Assembly (NCBI RefSeq): GCF_010634855.1
Contig: NZ_MWLQ01000008.1
Span: 1 to 64,000, forward strand
Length of the DNA: 64,000 nt
Source of the DNA: Microbacterium sp. B35-30
GTDB lineage: Bacteria; Actinomycetota; Actinomycetes; Actinomycetales; Microbacteriaceae
Reading direction: 5' to 3'
Shown: positions 15,961 to 23,981 of the stretch, one piece after another
Layout of the letters: every line of letters starts with the position of its first letter
Position numbering within the stretch: the stretch's first letter is position 1
Made by a program: the position numbers and the translations under genes
The notes under the pieces: model-generated
Databases searched by the model: none
What the model was told of the DNA's origin: nothing
The model's input: the letters and a program-made list of their open reading frames with translations, nothing else

Positions 15961-16914
15961 TCAGGTCAGCGGGCGGTCGGGGACGTGGGCTCCGGCATCC
16001 ACGATCCGTCCCGCTTCGACGAAGAGGTCGCGCATCCAGGCATGTTCGGGATCGCGGCCGTGCACCGGGTGCCACCACAGCGCATTGGTCAGGGGCGTCG
16101 GGTCGAAGGGCAACCCCACCACGCGCACGCCCCCGGCGCGCAGGGCCAGGGGCGCGATGGCAGCCTGGATGATGGCGACGCGCGAGGTGCCGACGATGAA
16201 GTGCGTCATGGAGAGGAAGCTCTCGACCACGACCTCGATGCGCGGCTCGATGCCGAGCTGCTGCACCTGTCTGGCCGCCGACGTGAACGCCGAGCGCGAC
16301 TGGTACGTCATCGCCCAGGGCAGTTCGCCCAGCTGCTCACGGGTCAGGACGTCGCCCACGGCGTCGTTGGAATCGGCCACGATGGCCACCCAGTCGTCGT
16401 GCCAGAGGTCGGCGTAGGGCAGCTCCGAGAGCGGCCCGTGCGGGATGATGATGCCGTCGACCGAGCGCAGGCGCGCGGCCGCGTCATCCACGATGGCGGG
16501 GTTGTGCAGCATGAAGCGGAAGCGCACGCCGGGGGCGCGCTCCTCCGCCAGCCGCGACACCACGTTGCCGACCGTCACGAAACCGTAATCCGAGCCGTAG
16601 ATCGCGAACTCGCGCGTGGACTCCTCGGGCGACCACGTCGCCTGGCTCTCGAACACCCGGCGCGCGGCCTCCAGCGCCGCCGTCGTGTGGTCGGCGAGAT
16701 GAAGGGCGAACGGGGTCAGCTCGTAGGTGTTGCCGCGTCGCGCGAGGATCGGATCGTTGAAGTGGGTGCGCAGGCGCGCGAGGGACGCGCTCAGCGCGGG
16801 CTGACTGAGGTGCAGGCGCTCGGCCGCGCGGGTCACGCTGCGCTCGGTGAGGAGCGCGTCGAGGGCGACGAGCAGGTTGAGGTCGAGGCGGGAGAGCAGC
16901 GGTCGGTCGGACAC
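15961..16914 (-). CDS. LysR-family regulator divergent from the extradiol dioxygenase
   Basis: 317 residues: N-terminal LysR helix-turn-helix (RSVTRAAERLHLSQPALSASLARLR) and a C-terminal periplasmic-binding-like co-inducer domain. The GTG at 16914 is preceded by AAGGAA. It is divergent from the dioxygenase/FAH/monooxygenase/amidohydrolase operon, the arrangement of naringenin-responsive FdeR and its operon in Herbaspirillum. Residues before the DLNLL block match the second LysR at 21661-22626, so the two are paralogues. Probably an activator of the operon at 17058-21602, with an aromatic or flavonoid co-inducer. Confidence 0.88.
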   Translation of the reverse strand: MSDRPLLSRLDLNLLVALDALLTERSVTRAAERLHLSQPALSASLARLRTHFNDPILARRGNTYELTPFALHLADHTTAALEAARRVFESQATWSPEESTREFAIYGSDYGFVTVGNVVSRLAEERAPGVRFRFMLHNPAIVDDAAARLRSVDGIIIPHGPLSELPYADLWHDDWVAIVADSNDAVGDVLTREQLGELPWAMTYQSRSAFTSAARQVQQLGIEPRIEVVVESFLSMTHFIVGTSRVAIIQAAIAPLALRAGGVRVVGLPFDPTPLTNALWWHPVHGRDPEHAWMRDLFVEAGRIVDAGAHVPDRPLT

Positions 16915-17057
16915 GGCGATGTGTTCCTTCGGTTTGGGACGCTGGGATCAGTGTATCCACGAGATTTATGCAGGGGATAGTCGATATCGCGTTGCTGGAT
17001 GACCTGGCCGCGGCGAGAGTGGTCCAGGGAACACCGAAGTCGTTGAAGGGATCGAAG

Positions 17058-18095
17058 ATGATCAAACTCCTGTCTCACCTGTCGTATGTGGCGATCACGT
17101 CGCCGGACGTCGAGGCATCCGTCGAGTTCTACAAGAACCAGGTCGGCCTCGTCGAGGTCGACCGCATCGACGGCGCCGTGTACCTGCGCTGCTGGGGCGA
17201 CTACTACGCCTACTCGGTCGTGGTCGTGCCCGGCGACGAGCCGGCCCTCGACACGATGGCCTGGCGCACCTCGAGCGCCGAGGCGCTCGAGGAGGCCGCC
17301 CGCCGCATCGAGGCCGCCGGCGTCGAGGGCGAATGGCTCGACGCCGTGCCGCACATCGGCCGCGCGTACCGCTTCACCGGCCCGTGGGGTCACTCGATGA
17401 CGCTCCACTGGGATGTCACCCGCCACCACGCCACCGACGCGAACGCGCTCGCGGGCGAGTCCGCCTCGATCTACCCCGACCGCCCGTCGCGGCGCAGCAA
17501 GGTCGCCGGCGCGCCGCGCCAGCTCGACCACGTCACGATCGCGTGCAGCGACGTCGACGCGTTCGCGGCCTGGTACAACGACGTGCTCGGCTTCCGCATC
17601 ATGGCGCGCACGGTCCTCGACGAGGCCCCGATCTCGGTGTTCTCGGTGCTCACCACGAACGAGAAGTCGCACGACCTCGGCGTCGTGCTCGACGGCTCGA
17701 GCCGCGCCGGACGCATCAACCACTACGCCTTCTGGGTCGACACCCGTGAGGAGCTGCTCATCGCCGCCGACGTCCTGGGCGAGAACGGCTACCCGATCGA
17801 GTACGGTCCCTCGATCCACGGCATCGGGGAGCAGAACTTCCTGTACTACCGCGAGCCGTCGACCCTCCGCATCGAGCTGAACACCGGCGGCTACCGCAAC
17901 TACGTTCCCGACTGGGAGCCGAACACCTGGCGGCCGTCGCAGGGCTCGAACAACTTCTACCGCAACAGCGCCATGCCGATGTCGATGACCGAGTCGTTCC
18001 CGCCCGCCGACGGTCCGTCGGCGACCGAGGAGGGCGTGCCCGACGAGATCAAGGAAGCGCTCTTCAACCCCTACGCCAAACACGGCCAGGGCTGA
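17058..18095 (+). CDS. Type I extradiol (VOC) ring-cleavage dioxygenase
   Basis: 345 residues in two vicinal-oxygen-chelate modules (about 1-145 and 150-300). The 2-His-1-Glu iron triad is visible in the second module: H158 (QLDHVTI), H222 (INHYAFW) and E273 (LRIELNT). It should cleave a catechol-like ring next to the hydroxyls. I start at ATG 17058, behind GAAGGG at 7 nt; an in-frame upstream ATG at 16968 lies in the promoter. Substrate unknown. Context (FAD hydroxylase, FAH hydrolase, divergent LysR) parallels FdeC of the flavonoid pathway; homoprotocatechuate-type substrates are an alternative. Confidence 0.88.
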   Translation: MIKLLSHLSYVAITSPDVEASVEFYKNQVGLVEVDRIDGAVYLRCWGDYYAYSVVVVPGDEPALDTMAWRTSSAEALEEAARRIEAAGVEGEWLDAVPHIGRAYRFTGPWGHSMTLHWDVTRHHATDANALAGESASIYPDRPSRRSKVAGAPRQLDHVTIACSDVDAFAAWYNDVLGFRIMARTVLDEAPISVFSVLTTNEKSHDLGVVLDGSSRAGRINHYAFWVDTREELLIAADVLGENGYPIEYGPSIHGIGEQNFLYYREPSTLRIELNTGGYRNYVPDWEPNTWRPSQGSNNFYRNSAMPMSMTESFPPADGPSATEEGVPDEIKEALFNPYAKHGQG

Positions 18096-18102
18096 GACCC
18101 GG

Positions 18103-18134
18103 CCGGGGCGGCGCGGCCGATCGCGCCGCCCCGG
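18103..18134 (+). terminator. GC hairpin between the dioxygenase and FAH genes
   Basis: A perfect 13-bp stem (CCGGGGCGGCGCG with complement 18122-18134) and a 6-nt loop lie between two genes of the same operon, 30 nt before the FAH start. It may attenuate transcription or protect the upstream mRNA. Confidence 0.7.
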
Positions 18135-18164
18135 TCGCACCATTCGAACCCCCAGGAAGCAGAC

Positions 18165-19154
18165 ATGACGACGACGTCGACCGCACCCGAAGCCCCCTTC
18201 GCCCTCGCCCGCTACCGGGAGGAGGGTGGTGTGCGCCTGGGCCTCGTGGCCGGCGACCGCATCCGCCCGCTCGCCTCCGACGACCTCGGTGCGCCCGGAC
18301 TGAACGCCTTCCTCGCCGCCCCCGACTGGGACCGGCTGGCGACGCTCGCGAAGAACGCCGAGGGCGGATGGATGCCGCTGGCCGACGTGACCCTGACGGC
18401 GCCGGTCGAGCCGCGACAGGTGCTGCAGACCGGTGCGAACTACCGGCAGCACGTGATCGAGCTGGTCGCGGCGGGGCTCACGAACAACAGCGATCGCACG
18501 CCCGAGGAGGCGCGTGAGTCCGCGGCGAAGATGATGGACGACCGTGCCGCGAACGGTGAGCCGTACTTCTTCATCGGCCTGCCCGCGTGTGTGGTCGGCG
18601 ACGACGTGCCGCTCGCGCTGCCGGCCTACAGCGAGGTGCACGACTGGGAGCTCGAGCTCGCCGTCGTGATCGGCCGCGAGGCGTTCCGCGTCTCTCGCGA
18701 GGAGGCGCTCGACCATGTCGCGGGGTACACCATCGCCAACGACATCACCACGCGCGACCTCGTCTTCCGCAAGGACATGAAGGAGATCGGCACCGACTGG
18801 TACCGCGCGAAGAACGCGCCCGGCTTCCTGCCCACCGGACCCTTCCTCGTGCCGGCGCCGTTCGTCGACGGCTCGGACCTCGCCGTGCGGCTCGAGCTCA
18901 ACGGCGATGTGATGCAGGATGCCTCGACCAGCGACCTGCTGTTCGACATCCCGGCTCTCATCTCCGGCGCCTCGCAGACCATGCCCCTGCTGCCGGGCGA
19001 CATCCTGCTCACCGGCAGCCCTGCCGGCAACGGCCAGCACTGGAAGCGGTTCCTGCGCGACGGCGATGTCATGACGGGCACCATCGCCGGTCTGGGCACC
19101 CAGGTGGTCCGCTGCGTCGCGGATCCCGTCGCCGATCCCGCGGCCGCCCGATGA
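18165..19154 (+). CDS. FAH-superfamily C-C hydrolase
   Basis: 329 residues. An N-terminal cap (1-80) precedes the fumarylacetoacetase-like core. Metal-binding acids are visible in HDWELELAVVIG (about residues 162-173) and ANDITTRD. The family hydrolyses or decarboxylates 1,3-diketo acids produced by ring fission, so it probably acts on the product of the adjacent extradiol dioxygenase. AGGAAG precedes the ATG. One of four FAH paralogues in the window; their different flanking genes suggest different substrates. Confidence 0.87.
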   Translation: MTTTSTAPEAPFALARYREEGGVRLGLVAGDRIRPLASDDLGAPGLNAFLAAPDWDRLATLAKNAEGGWMPLADVTLTAPVEPRQVLQTGANYRQHVIELVAAGLTNNSDRTPEEARESAAKMMDDRAANGEPYFFIGLPACVVGDDVPLALPAYSEVHDWELELAVVIGREAFRVSREEALDHVAGYTIANDITTRDLVFRKDMKEIGTDWYRAKNAPGFLPTGPFLVPAPFVDGSDLAVRLELNGDVMQDASTSDLLFDIPALISGASQTMPLLPGDILLTGSPAGNGQHWKRFLRDGDVMTGTIAGLGTQVVRCVADPVADPAAAR

Positions 19155-19156
19155 TG

Positions 19157-19226
19157 TCCCACTTTCTGCCCATCGTGTCCCGATTCCGATTGGTTCAGCC
19201 CACCGCAATCGATCGAAATCGGGACA
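19157..19226. repeat. Nested inverted repeat with TGTCCC words (possible IS481-like end remnant)
   Basis: Outer arms TGTCCCGATT (19176-19185) and AATCGGGACA (19217-19226) are perfect. Inner arms CGATTG and CAATCG (19187-19192, 19206-19211) nest inside. Another TGTCCC lies 20 bp upstream. Repeated TGTCCC near a terminus recalls IS481-type ends, but no transposase or partner end is present. An operator or hairpin is equally possible. Confidence 0.4.
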
Positions 19227-19254
19227 TGCTGACCGCAGGCACAAGAGGCTTCGC

Positions 19255-19392
19255 GTGAGCACGCCTTCCGAGCACCCCGCCGACCTCGACCGCCGGAACC
19301 CCGAGGCTGAGATCGCCGCGCGCGCGGCGGCTCACCGGCGCACCCGCCGCGAGGGCTTCGGCTCGCCGATCCGCCCCGTGGCCATCCTCTGA
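19255..19392 (+). CDS. Small hypothetical protein (45 aa) before the FAD monooxygenase
   Basis: A GTG-started frame preceded by AAGAGG, ending 36 bp before the monooxygenase. The peptide is short and charged: an acidic start (STPSEHPADLDRR), then an Ala/Arg helix (EAEIAARAAAHRRTRREG) and the end FGSPIRPVAIL. I recognise no family. Support is the ribosome-binding site, operon position and a protein-like composition. It could instead be a chance frame in a 5' leader. Confidence 0.4.
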   Translation: MSTPSEHPADLDRRNPEAEIAARAAAHRRTRREGFGSPIRPVAIL

Positions 19393-19428
19393 CCCGCACA
19401 CCATCCTGAAGAACAGAGAGGTTCTGAC

Positions 19429-20565
19429 ATGACCGCCGTACGCAAGGTCGCCGTCATCGGCGCCGGAGTCACCGGCCTCGCCGCCGCCATCCAGCTCGCG
19501 AAGGCGGGCGTCGAGGTCGACGTCTTCGAGGCGAAGCCCGAGCTCAGCGCGCTCGGCTCCGGCATCTCGCTGCAGGGCAACGCCCTGCGCGTCTTCGACG
19601 CCCTGGGCGCGTGGGACGACATCCGCGCTGCCGGCTATCCCTTCGAGGGCCTCAACCTGCGCGCGCCCGGACCGGCTGCGCCGATCGTCGCCGAGCTCCC
19701 GGACGTCAAGACGGGCGGGCCGGATTATCCGGCGGCGATGGGGATGCCGCGGCCCGCGCTCGCGCAGATCCTGCTGGCCCATGCGGAGAAGGCGGGCGCC
19801 CACGTGCGCTTCGGCGTGAAGCTGACGGCGCTGGAGACCGGCCCCGGCGACAGCGTGAGCGTGGTCGTCGACGGCGAGAGCGCGGAGGAGTACGACCTCG
19901 TGATCGGCGCGGACGGTCTGCACTCGACGGTGCGGGAGCTCATCGGCATCGACGAGAAGCCGCAGCCGACCGGCATGGGCATCTGGCGCACCTTCGTCTC
20001 GCGCCCCGCCGACGTCGTGCGCAGCGAGCTGTACTACGGCGGCCCGGTCTACATCGCTGGCTACACGCCGACCGGCGACGACACGATGTACGCCTTCCTC
20101 GTCGAGAAGGCGCAGGACCGCTTCGCCGTCTCGGACGAAGAAGCCACGCGCATCATGCTCGAGGAGTCGCGTGCGTATGGCGGGCCGTGGAACGCCATCC
20201 GCGCCGACCTCGAGAAGGGAGCGCGCGCGAACTACACCTGGTTCACCCAGCACATCGTGACCGAGCCGTGGAACCGCGGACGGGTGGTGATCATCGGGGA
20301 TGCCGCGCACTCGTGCCCGCCGACGATCGCCCAGGGCGCGGCGCAGGGCCTCGAAGACGCCTTCGTGCTGACCGAGCTGCTCACCTCGCGCGACGCCGTG
20401 GACCAAGGGCTGTGGGACGAGTTCCACGCACGACGGCTGCCGCGTGCGACCGCGGTGGTGGAGGCATCCGTCCAGCTGGGCCAGTGGCAGATCGACGGCA
20501 ACCGCGACGCGGACGCCGGCGGGCTGATCTTCGGCATCGCACAGAAGATGGCGCAGCCCGCATGA
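19429..20565 (+). CDS. Class-A FAD-dependent aromatic monooxygenase
   Basis: 378 residues with the three flavoprotein-hydroxylase fingerprints: GAGVTG dinucleotide motif (residues 11-16), the DG motif in IGADGLHSTVR (about 160) and the GD motif in IIGDAAHSCPP (about 290). It should hydroxylate an electron-rich ring using NAD(P)H and O2, making a catechol for the dioxygenase upstream. Closest in style to salicylate and 3-hydroxybenzoate hydroxylases; FdeE of the naringenin pathway has the same function class. AGAGAGG precedes the ATG. Overlaps the amidohydrolase by ATGA. Confidence 0.9.
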   Translation: MTAVRKVAVIGAGVTGLAAAIQLAKAGVEVDVFEAKPELSALGSGISLQGNALRVFDALGAWDDIRAAGYPFEGLNLRAPGPAAPIVAELPDVKTGGPDYPAAMGMPRPALAQILLAHAEKAGAHVRFGVKLTALETGPGDSVSVVVDGESAEEYDLVIGADGLHSTVRELIGIDEKPQPTGMGIWRTFVSRPADVVRSELYYGGPVYIAGYTPTGDDTMYAFLVEKAQDRFAVSDEEATRIMLEESRAYGGPWNAIRADLEKGARANYTWFTQHIVTEPWNRGRVVIIGDAAHSCPPTIAQGAAQGLEDAFVLTELLTSRDAVDQGLWDEFHARRLPRATAVVEASVQLGQWQIDGNRDADAGGLIFGIAQKMAQPA

Positions 20566-21602
20566 GCGCCGGCGAAGCCGGAGCGATCACCCGCACCGCG
20601 GTCACCGATGTCCACGCCCACCTTCTCCTGCCTGCGCTGCATGCGGAGGTGGAGCGGCGGGCGCCGGAGGGCGTGGCCGAGGCCGCCGACCTCGAGCGTC
20701 GCCGCAACGGCGTCGAGAGCCTGCAGGCCTCCGGGGCGATGGTCGGCGCGCGCATCCCGAAGCTCACCGACGTGAACGCACGGTTGGCCGCGATGGATGC
20801 GCAGGGCGTTGAGCGGCAGTGGGTCAGCGTATCCCCGAACCATTTCTACCCGTGGGCGCCTGAGGGTCTTGCGGTGTGGGTGGCCATGGAGACCAACCGC
20901 CTCATCGCCGAGCACGTCGCGCAGGCACCCGACCGGCTCACCGGGCTCGGAGTTGTGCCACTGCAGCATCCGTCGCGGATCGTCGAGTATCTCGACGACG
21001 CCGTGCTCGGGCGGGGGCTCGCCGGCGTCGAGATCTCGTCGTTCGCCGGCGACGTCGAACTGTCGGACGAACGACTCGAGCCGTTCTGGGCGCGTGCGGC
21101 CGAGCTCGGGTGCGTCGTGTTCCTGCACCCGTTCGGCTGCAGCCTCGACGAACGGCTCGACCGGTTCTACCTGTCGAACACCGTCGGCCAGCCCACCGAG
21201 AACGCCGTCGCGCTGTCGCACCTGATCTTCGCGGGCGTCCTCGACCGCCACCCGGGCCTCAAGATCGTCGCCGCGCACGGCGGCGGCTACCTGCCGTTCG
21301 CGATCGGCCGATCCGACCGCGCGTGGCGCGTGCGACCCGAGGCCCACGGCTGCGTGCACGAGCCGTCGAGCTACCTGAAGAAGCTCTGGTTCGACACCGT
21401 CGTGCACGACCCGGTCGCGCTCCGGCACCTGGTCGAGGTGGCCGGCGCGGGCCGCGTGCTGCTGGGAAGCGACTTCCCTTTCGACATGGGCCTGGACGAC
21501 CCGGTCTCCTTCGTGCGCGGCGCCGGCCTGCCCGCCGAGCTCACCCAGCGCATCCTCGGCGGCAACGCCGACGCGCTCCTCGCGACCAAGGTGCCGGCAT
21601 GA
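20562..21602 (+). CDS. ACMSD-like amidohydrolase (probable decarboxylase)
   Basis: 346-residue TIM-barrel metal enzyme. Zinc-site residues are visible: H18 and H20 (DVHAHLLLP), His in FLHPFG (about 189), His in AAHGGGYLP (about 239) and Asp in GSDFPFDMG (about 304). This is the pattern of the ACMSD/gamma-resorcylate/5-carboxyvanillate decarboxylase family, which removes CO2 from aromatic or ring-opened acids. In this operon it could decarboxylate a hydroxybenzoate such as 2,4,6-trihydroxybenzoate, or the meta-cleavage product. Translationally coupled to the monooxygenase. Confidence 0.87.
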   Translation: MSAGEAGAITRTAVTDVHAHLLLPALHAEVERRAPEGVAEAADLERRRNGVESLQASGAMVGARIPKLTDVNARLAAMDAQGVERQWVSVSPNHFYPWAPEGLAVWVAMETNRLIAEHVAQAPDRLTGLGVVPLQHPSRIVEYLDDAVLGRGLAGVEISSFAGDVELSDERLEPFWARAAELGCVVFLHPFGCSLDERLDRFYLSNTVGQPTENAVALSHLIFAGVLDRHPGLKIVAAHGGGYLPFAIGRSDRAWRVRPEAHGCVHEPSSYLKKLWFDTVVHDPVALRHLVEVAGAGRVLLGSDFPFDMGLDDPVSFVRGAGLPAELTQRILGGNADALLATKVPA

Positions 21603-21606
21603 GGCA

Positions 21607-21623
21607 CGCCCGGTGCACGGGCG
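21607..21623. terminator. Small hairpin between convergent genes
   Basis: CGCCCG and CGGGCG arms around GTGCA lie just after the amidohydrolase stop and before the converging LysR stop. Short stem; weak evidence. Confidence 0.35.
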
Positions 21624-21660
21624 GTTCCCGCGCAGGGGACGGCGGCGCCTGATCCGATCG

Positions 21661-22626
21661 TCAGGGTGTCATGCGGAGGCGCTTCGGCAGCGGTCCGCTG
21701 GGCTCGCGCGACAGCGTGGGGACGGTGCGCATCAGCGCCTCGCGCAGCCAGACGATGGCTGCGTCATCCTCGTCGCGGGGGTGCCAGTAGACGCACTCCC
21801 TCATCGGAATCGTGATTCCCTCGGGCAGCTCGAAGATCGCCAGGTGGAGGGTGCGCGACGCTTTCGCGGCCAGCATCCGAGGCACGAGCGCCACCATCTC
21901 GGTGCCCGACACGAGCAGCGGAAGCGAGGCGAGACCGAACAGCCGCGCGCCGACGACGTGATCGATGCCGGCTTTGCGGAGGACGTCCTGCATGTTGTCG
22001 TGGTCGGGGTCGTTCAGGTACGCGATGGCGTGCGGCAGCTCCGACAGGCGGGCGATGCTGGGCTCCGGAGAGGACAGCGCGGCGTTCCCGGGATCGGCGA
22101 TGAGCACGAAGTCATCGGTGAACAGCGCTTGGCTGTCTCCCGGGATGTTGAACCCGACCGGCCCGACGATGACGTCCAGCCGACTGTAGGGACTGAGCGT
22201 TCCGTCGCGCTCCGGCTGCGGAACGAAATCGACGGACGCGCGCGGGGCCATCTCCGAGAACGTCCGCAGCAGGGGCCCCGCAAGGATCGCCGTCATGTAG
22301 TCCGTCGCACCGATGACGAAGCGCCGCTCTGTCTGGGTGGGATCGAAGGACTCCTTCCGGTCGATCACCGGCTCCAGTTCGCGCACGGCGCGACTCACGG
22401 CCGGAAGCAGATCCCGCGCGAACGGCGTGAGCTGCATCGTGCGACCGGCGCGCACCAGCAGATCGTCGTCATAGTGCCGGCGCAGCCGGGCCAGCGCGGC
22501 CGATGTGGCGGGCTGGCTCAGATGCAGCCGCTCGGCGGCGCGCGTGACGTTCCGCTCTTCGAGCAGCGCCAGGAGCGGACGCAGCAGGTTCAGATCGAAC
22601 GTCGCCAACGTCGCCTTCCTATCCAT
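21661..22626 (-). CDS. LysR-family regulator divergent from an MFS carrier
   Basis: 321 residues from ATG 22626. HTH: RNVTRAAERLHLSQPATSAALARLR, nearly the same as in the LysR at 15961-16914. I prefer 22626 over the in-frame ATG at 22644 because it leaves about the same short lead before DLNLL as the paralogue has; neither start shows a clear Shine-Dalgarno sequence. Divergent from the MFS/MBL/FAH operon (22746-25945), its likely target. The gap holds TGGTGTGGATACCA-like and TGCATGAATAC words, candidate LysR half-sites. Confidence 0.85.
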   Translation of the reverse strand: MDRKATLATFDLNLLRPLLALLEERNVTRAAERLHLSQPATSAALARLRRHYDDDLLVRAGRTMQLTPFARDLLPAVSRAVRELEPVIDRKESFDPTQTERRFVIGATDYMTAILAGPLLRTFSEMAPRASVDFVPQPERDGTLSPYSRLDVIVGPVGFNIPGDSQALFTDDFVLIADPGNAALSSPEPSIARLSELPHAIAYLNDPDHDNMQDVLRKAGIDHVVGARLFGLASLPLLVSGTEMVALVPRMLAAKASRTLHLAIFELPEGITIPMRECVYWHPRDEDDAAIVWLREALMRTVPTLSREPSGPLPKRLRMTP

Positions 22627-22745
22627 GGTGTGGATACCACGCATGCCCGATTGCAGATTGCATGAATACTACGCCGTTGAAACCATGGAACGTCGCACGC
22701 GGACGCGCGGCATCCGACTTCACCGTTGAAGGAAGCAGTACCCTC

Positions 22746-23981
22746 ATGGCCGAGACCATCACGTCACCCAGCCCATCCCAGGCCAAGGCATCCGGCGAGT
22801 TCCGCCGCGGATGGCCGACGCTCGTGTTCAGCACGTTCGGCGCGGCGGTGGGCCTCAGCTCGCTGGGCTACATCCTGGGCACGATGGTCGTGCCGCTGCA
22901 GGCGGAGTTCGGCTGGGGGCGGGGCGAGATCAACCTCGCGTCCCTGATGAGCTCGCTCGGGCTGGCGGCAGCGCTCCCCTTCGTCGGCCGATTCCTCGAC
23001 CGGTTCGGCGTCAAGCGCGTCGCGATCATCTCGATCCCGCTCTTCGTGCTCATGCTCGTCATGATCGGCCTGTTCACCACGAGCCTGGCGACCTTCCTCG
23101 CGTTCTACGCGCTCGCCGGCATCCTGGGCGCCGGAACCTCGGCCGTGACGTACTCCAAGGCCGTCGTCGAGAAGTTCGACCGTCGCCGCGGCATCGCCCT
23201 GGGCATCGTCGCCGGCGGGCTCGGCGCGGCCGGTCTGTTCCTGCCACCGCTCATGGGCATCGTGATCGCCGACAACGGCTGGCGCGCGGCGTACCTCACG
23301 ATGGCGCTGCTCGGTGCGCTGCCGTTCGTCCTCGTGTTCTTCGCCCGCCTCAGCGCACCGGCAACCGTCGCGGCGGTGGACCGCTCCACACTGCCGGGAC
23401 TCACGGTCGCGACCGCCCTGCGCAACCGGGCGTTCTGGAGCCTGTGCGTCGTCTTCTTCCTGCTCGGCTGGGCGCTGTTGACGATGGTGCCCCACTTCGT
23501 TCCGCTGCTGATCGACTCCGGAGTCGATCCGGTGCGGGCCGCGTTCCTGTCGTCGCTGGTCGGAGTGGGGACCGTCATCGCCCGGCCGCTGATCGGCTGG
23601 CTCTTCGACCGGTTCTACGCCACCTATGTCGCCGTCCCCCTCTTCCTCGCTGCCGCGCTGGGGTGCCTCCTCCTGCTGTGGGCCGGCCCGAGCTTCGCCC
23701 CGCTGACCGCGCTCCTCATCGGCATCGGATTCGGCGCCGAGATCGACCTCATGGGGTACCTCAGCTCGCGCTACTTCGGCCCGCGCGCCTTCGGCACCCT
23801 TTACAGCATCGTCTACAGCGTGTTCATGATCGGCAGCGCCTTCGGCCCGGTCACCGCCGGCTTCGCGTTCGATGCCACGGGCAGCTACGACATCCCCCTC
23901 ATCACGGCCGCGAGCATGATGGTGGTCGCCACCGTCATCCTCCTGACGCTGCCGCGCTTCTCGAAGGAGACCGACGCATGA
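22746..23981 (+). CDS. MFS transporter (oxalate/formate antiporter-like), probable aromatic acid uptake
   Basis: 411 residues, about 12 membrane segments, with the MFS motif GRFLDRFGVKRV after TM2. The ATG at 22746 is preceded by GAAGGAAG; an ATG at 22662 exists but has no ribosome-binding site. Overlaps the MBL gene by ATGA and is divergent from a LysR gene. Its membership in a catabolic operon suggests import of an aromatic or organic acid. The substrate cannot be read from sequence. Confidence 0.85.
   Translation: MAETITSPSPSQAKASGEFRRGWPTLVFSTFGAAVGLSSLGYILGTMVVPLQAEFGWGRGEINLASLMSSLGLAAALPFVGRFLDRFGVKRVAIISIPLFVLMLVMIGLFTTSLATFLAFYALAGILGAGTSAVTYSKAVVEKFDRRRGIALGIVAGGLGAAGLFLPPLMGIVIADNGWRAAYLTMALLGALPFVLVFFARLSAPATVAAVDRSTLPGLTVATALRNRAFWSLCVVFFLLGWALLTMVPHFVPLLIDSGVDPVRAAFLSSLVGVGTVIARPLIGWLFDRFYATYVAVPLFLAAALGCLLLLWAGPSFAPLTALLIGIGFGAEIDLMGYLSSRYFGPRAFGTLYSIVYSVFMIGSAFGPVTAGFAFDATGSYDIPLITAASMMVVATVILLTLPRFSKETDA

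Noticed and set aside
16968-17057. Upstream start for the extradiol dioxygenase
   Set aside because: The extra 30 residues lie in the divergent promoter region and are not part of the VOC fold. ATG 17058 has a ribosome-binding site.
22627-22745. Earlier starts for the LysR (22644) and MFS (22662) genes
   Set aside because: Both lie in the shared control region. The paralogous LysR N-terminus and GAAGGAAG before 22746 favour the later starts.
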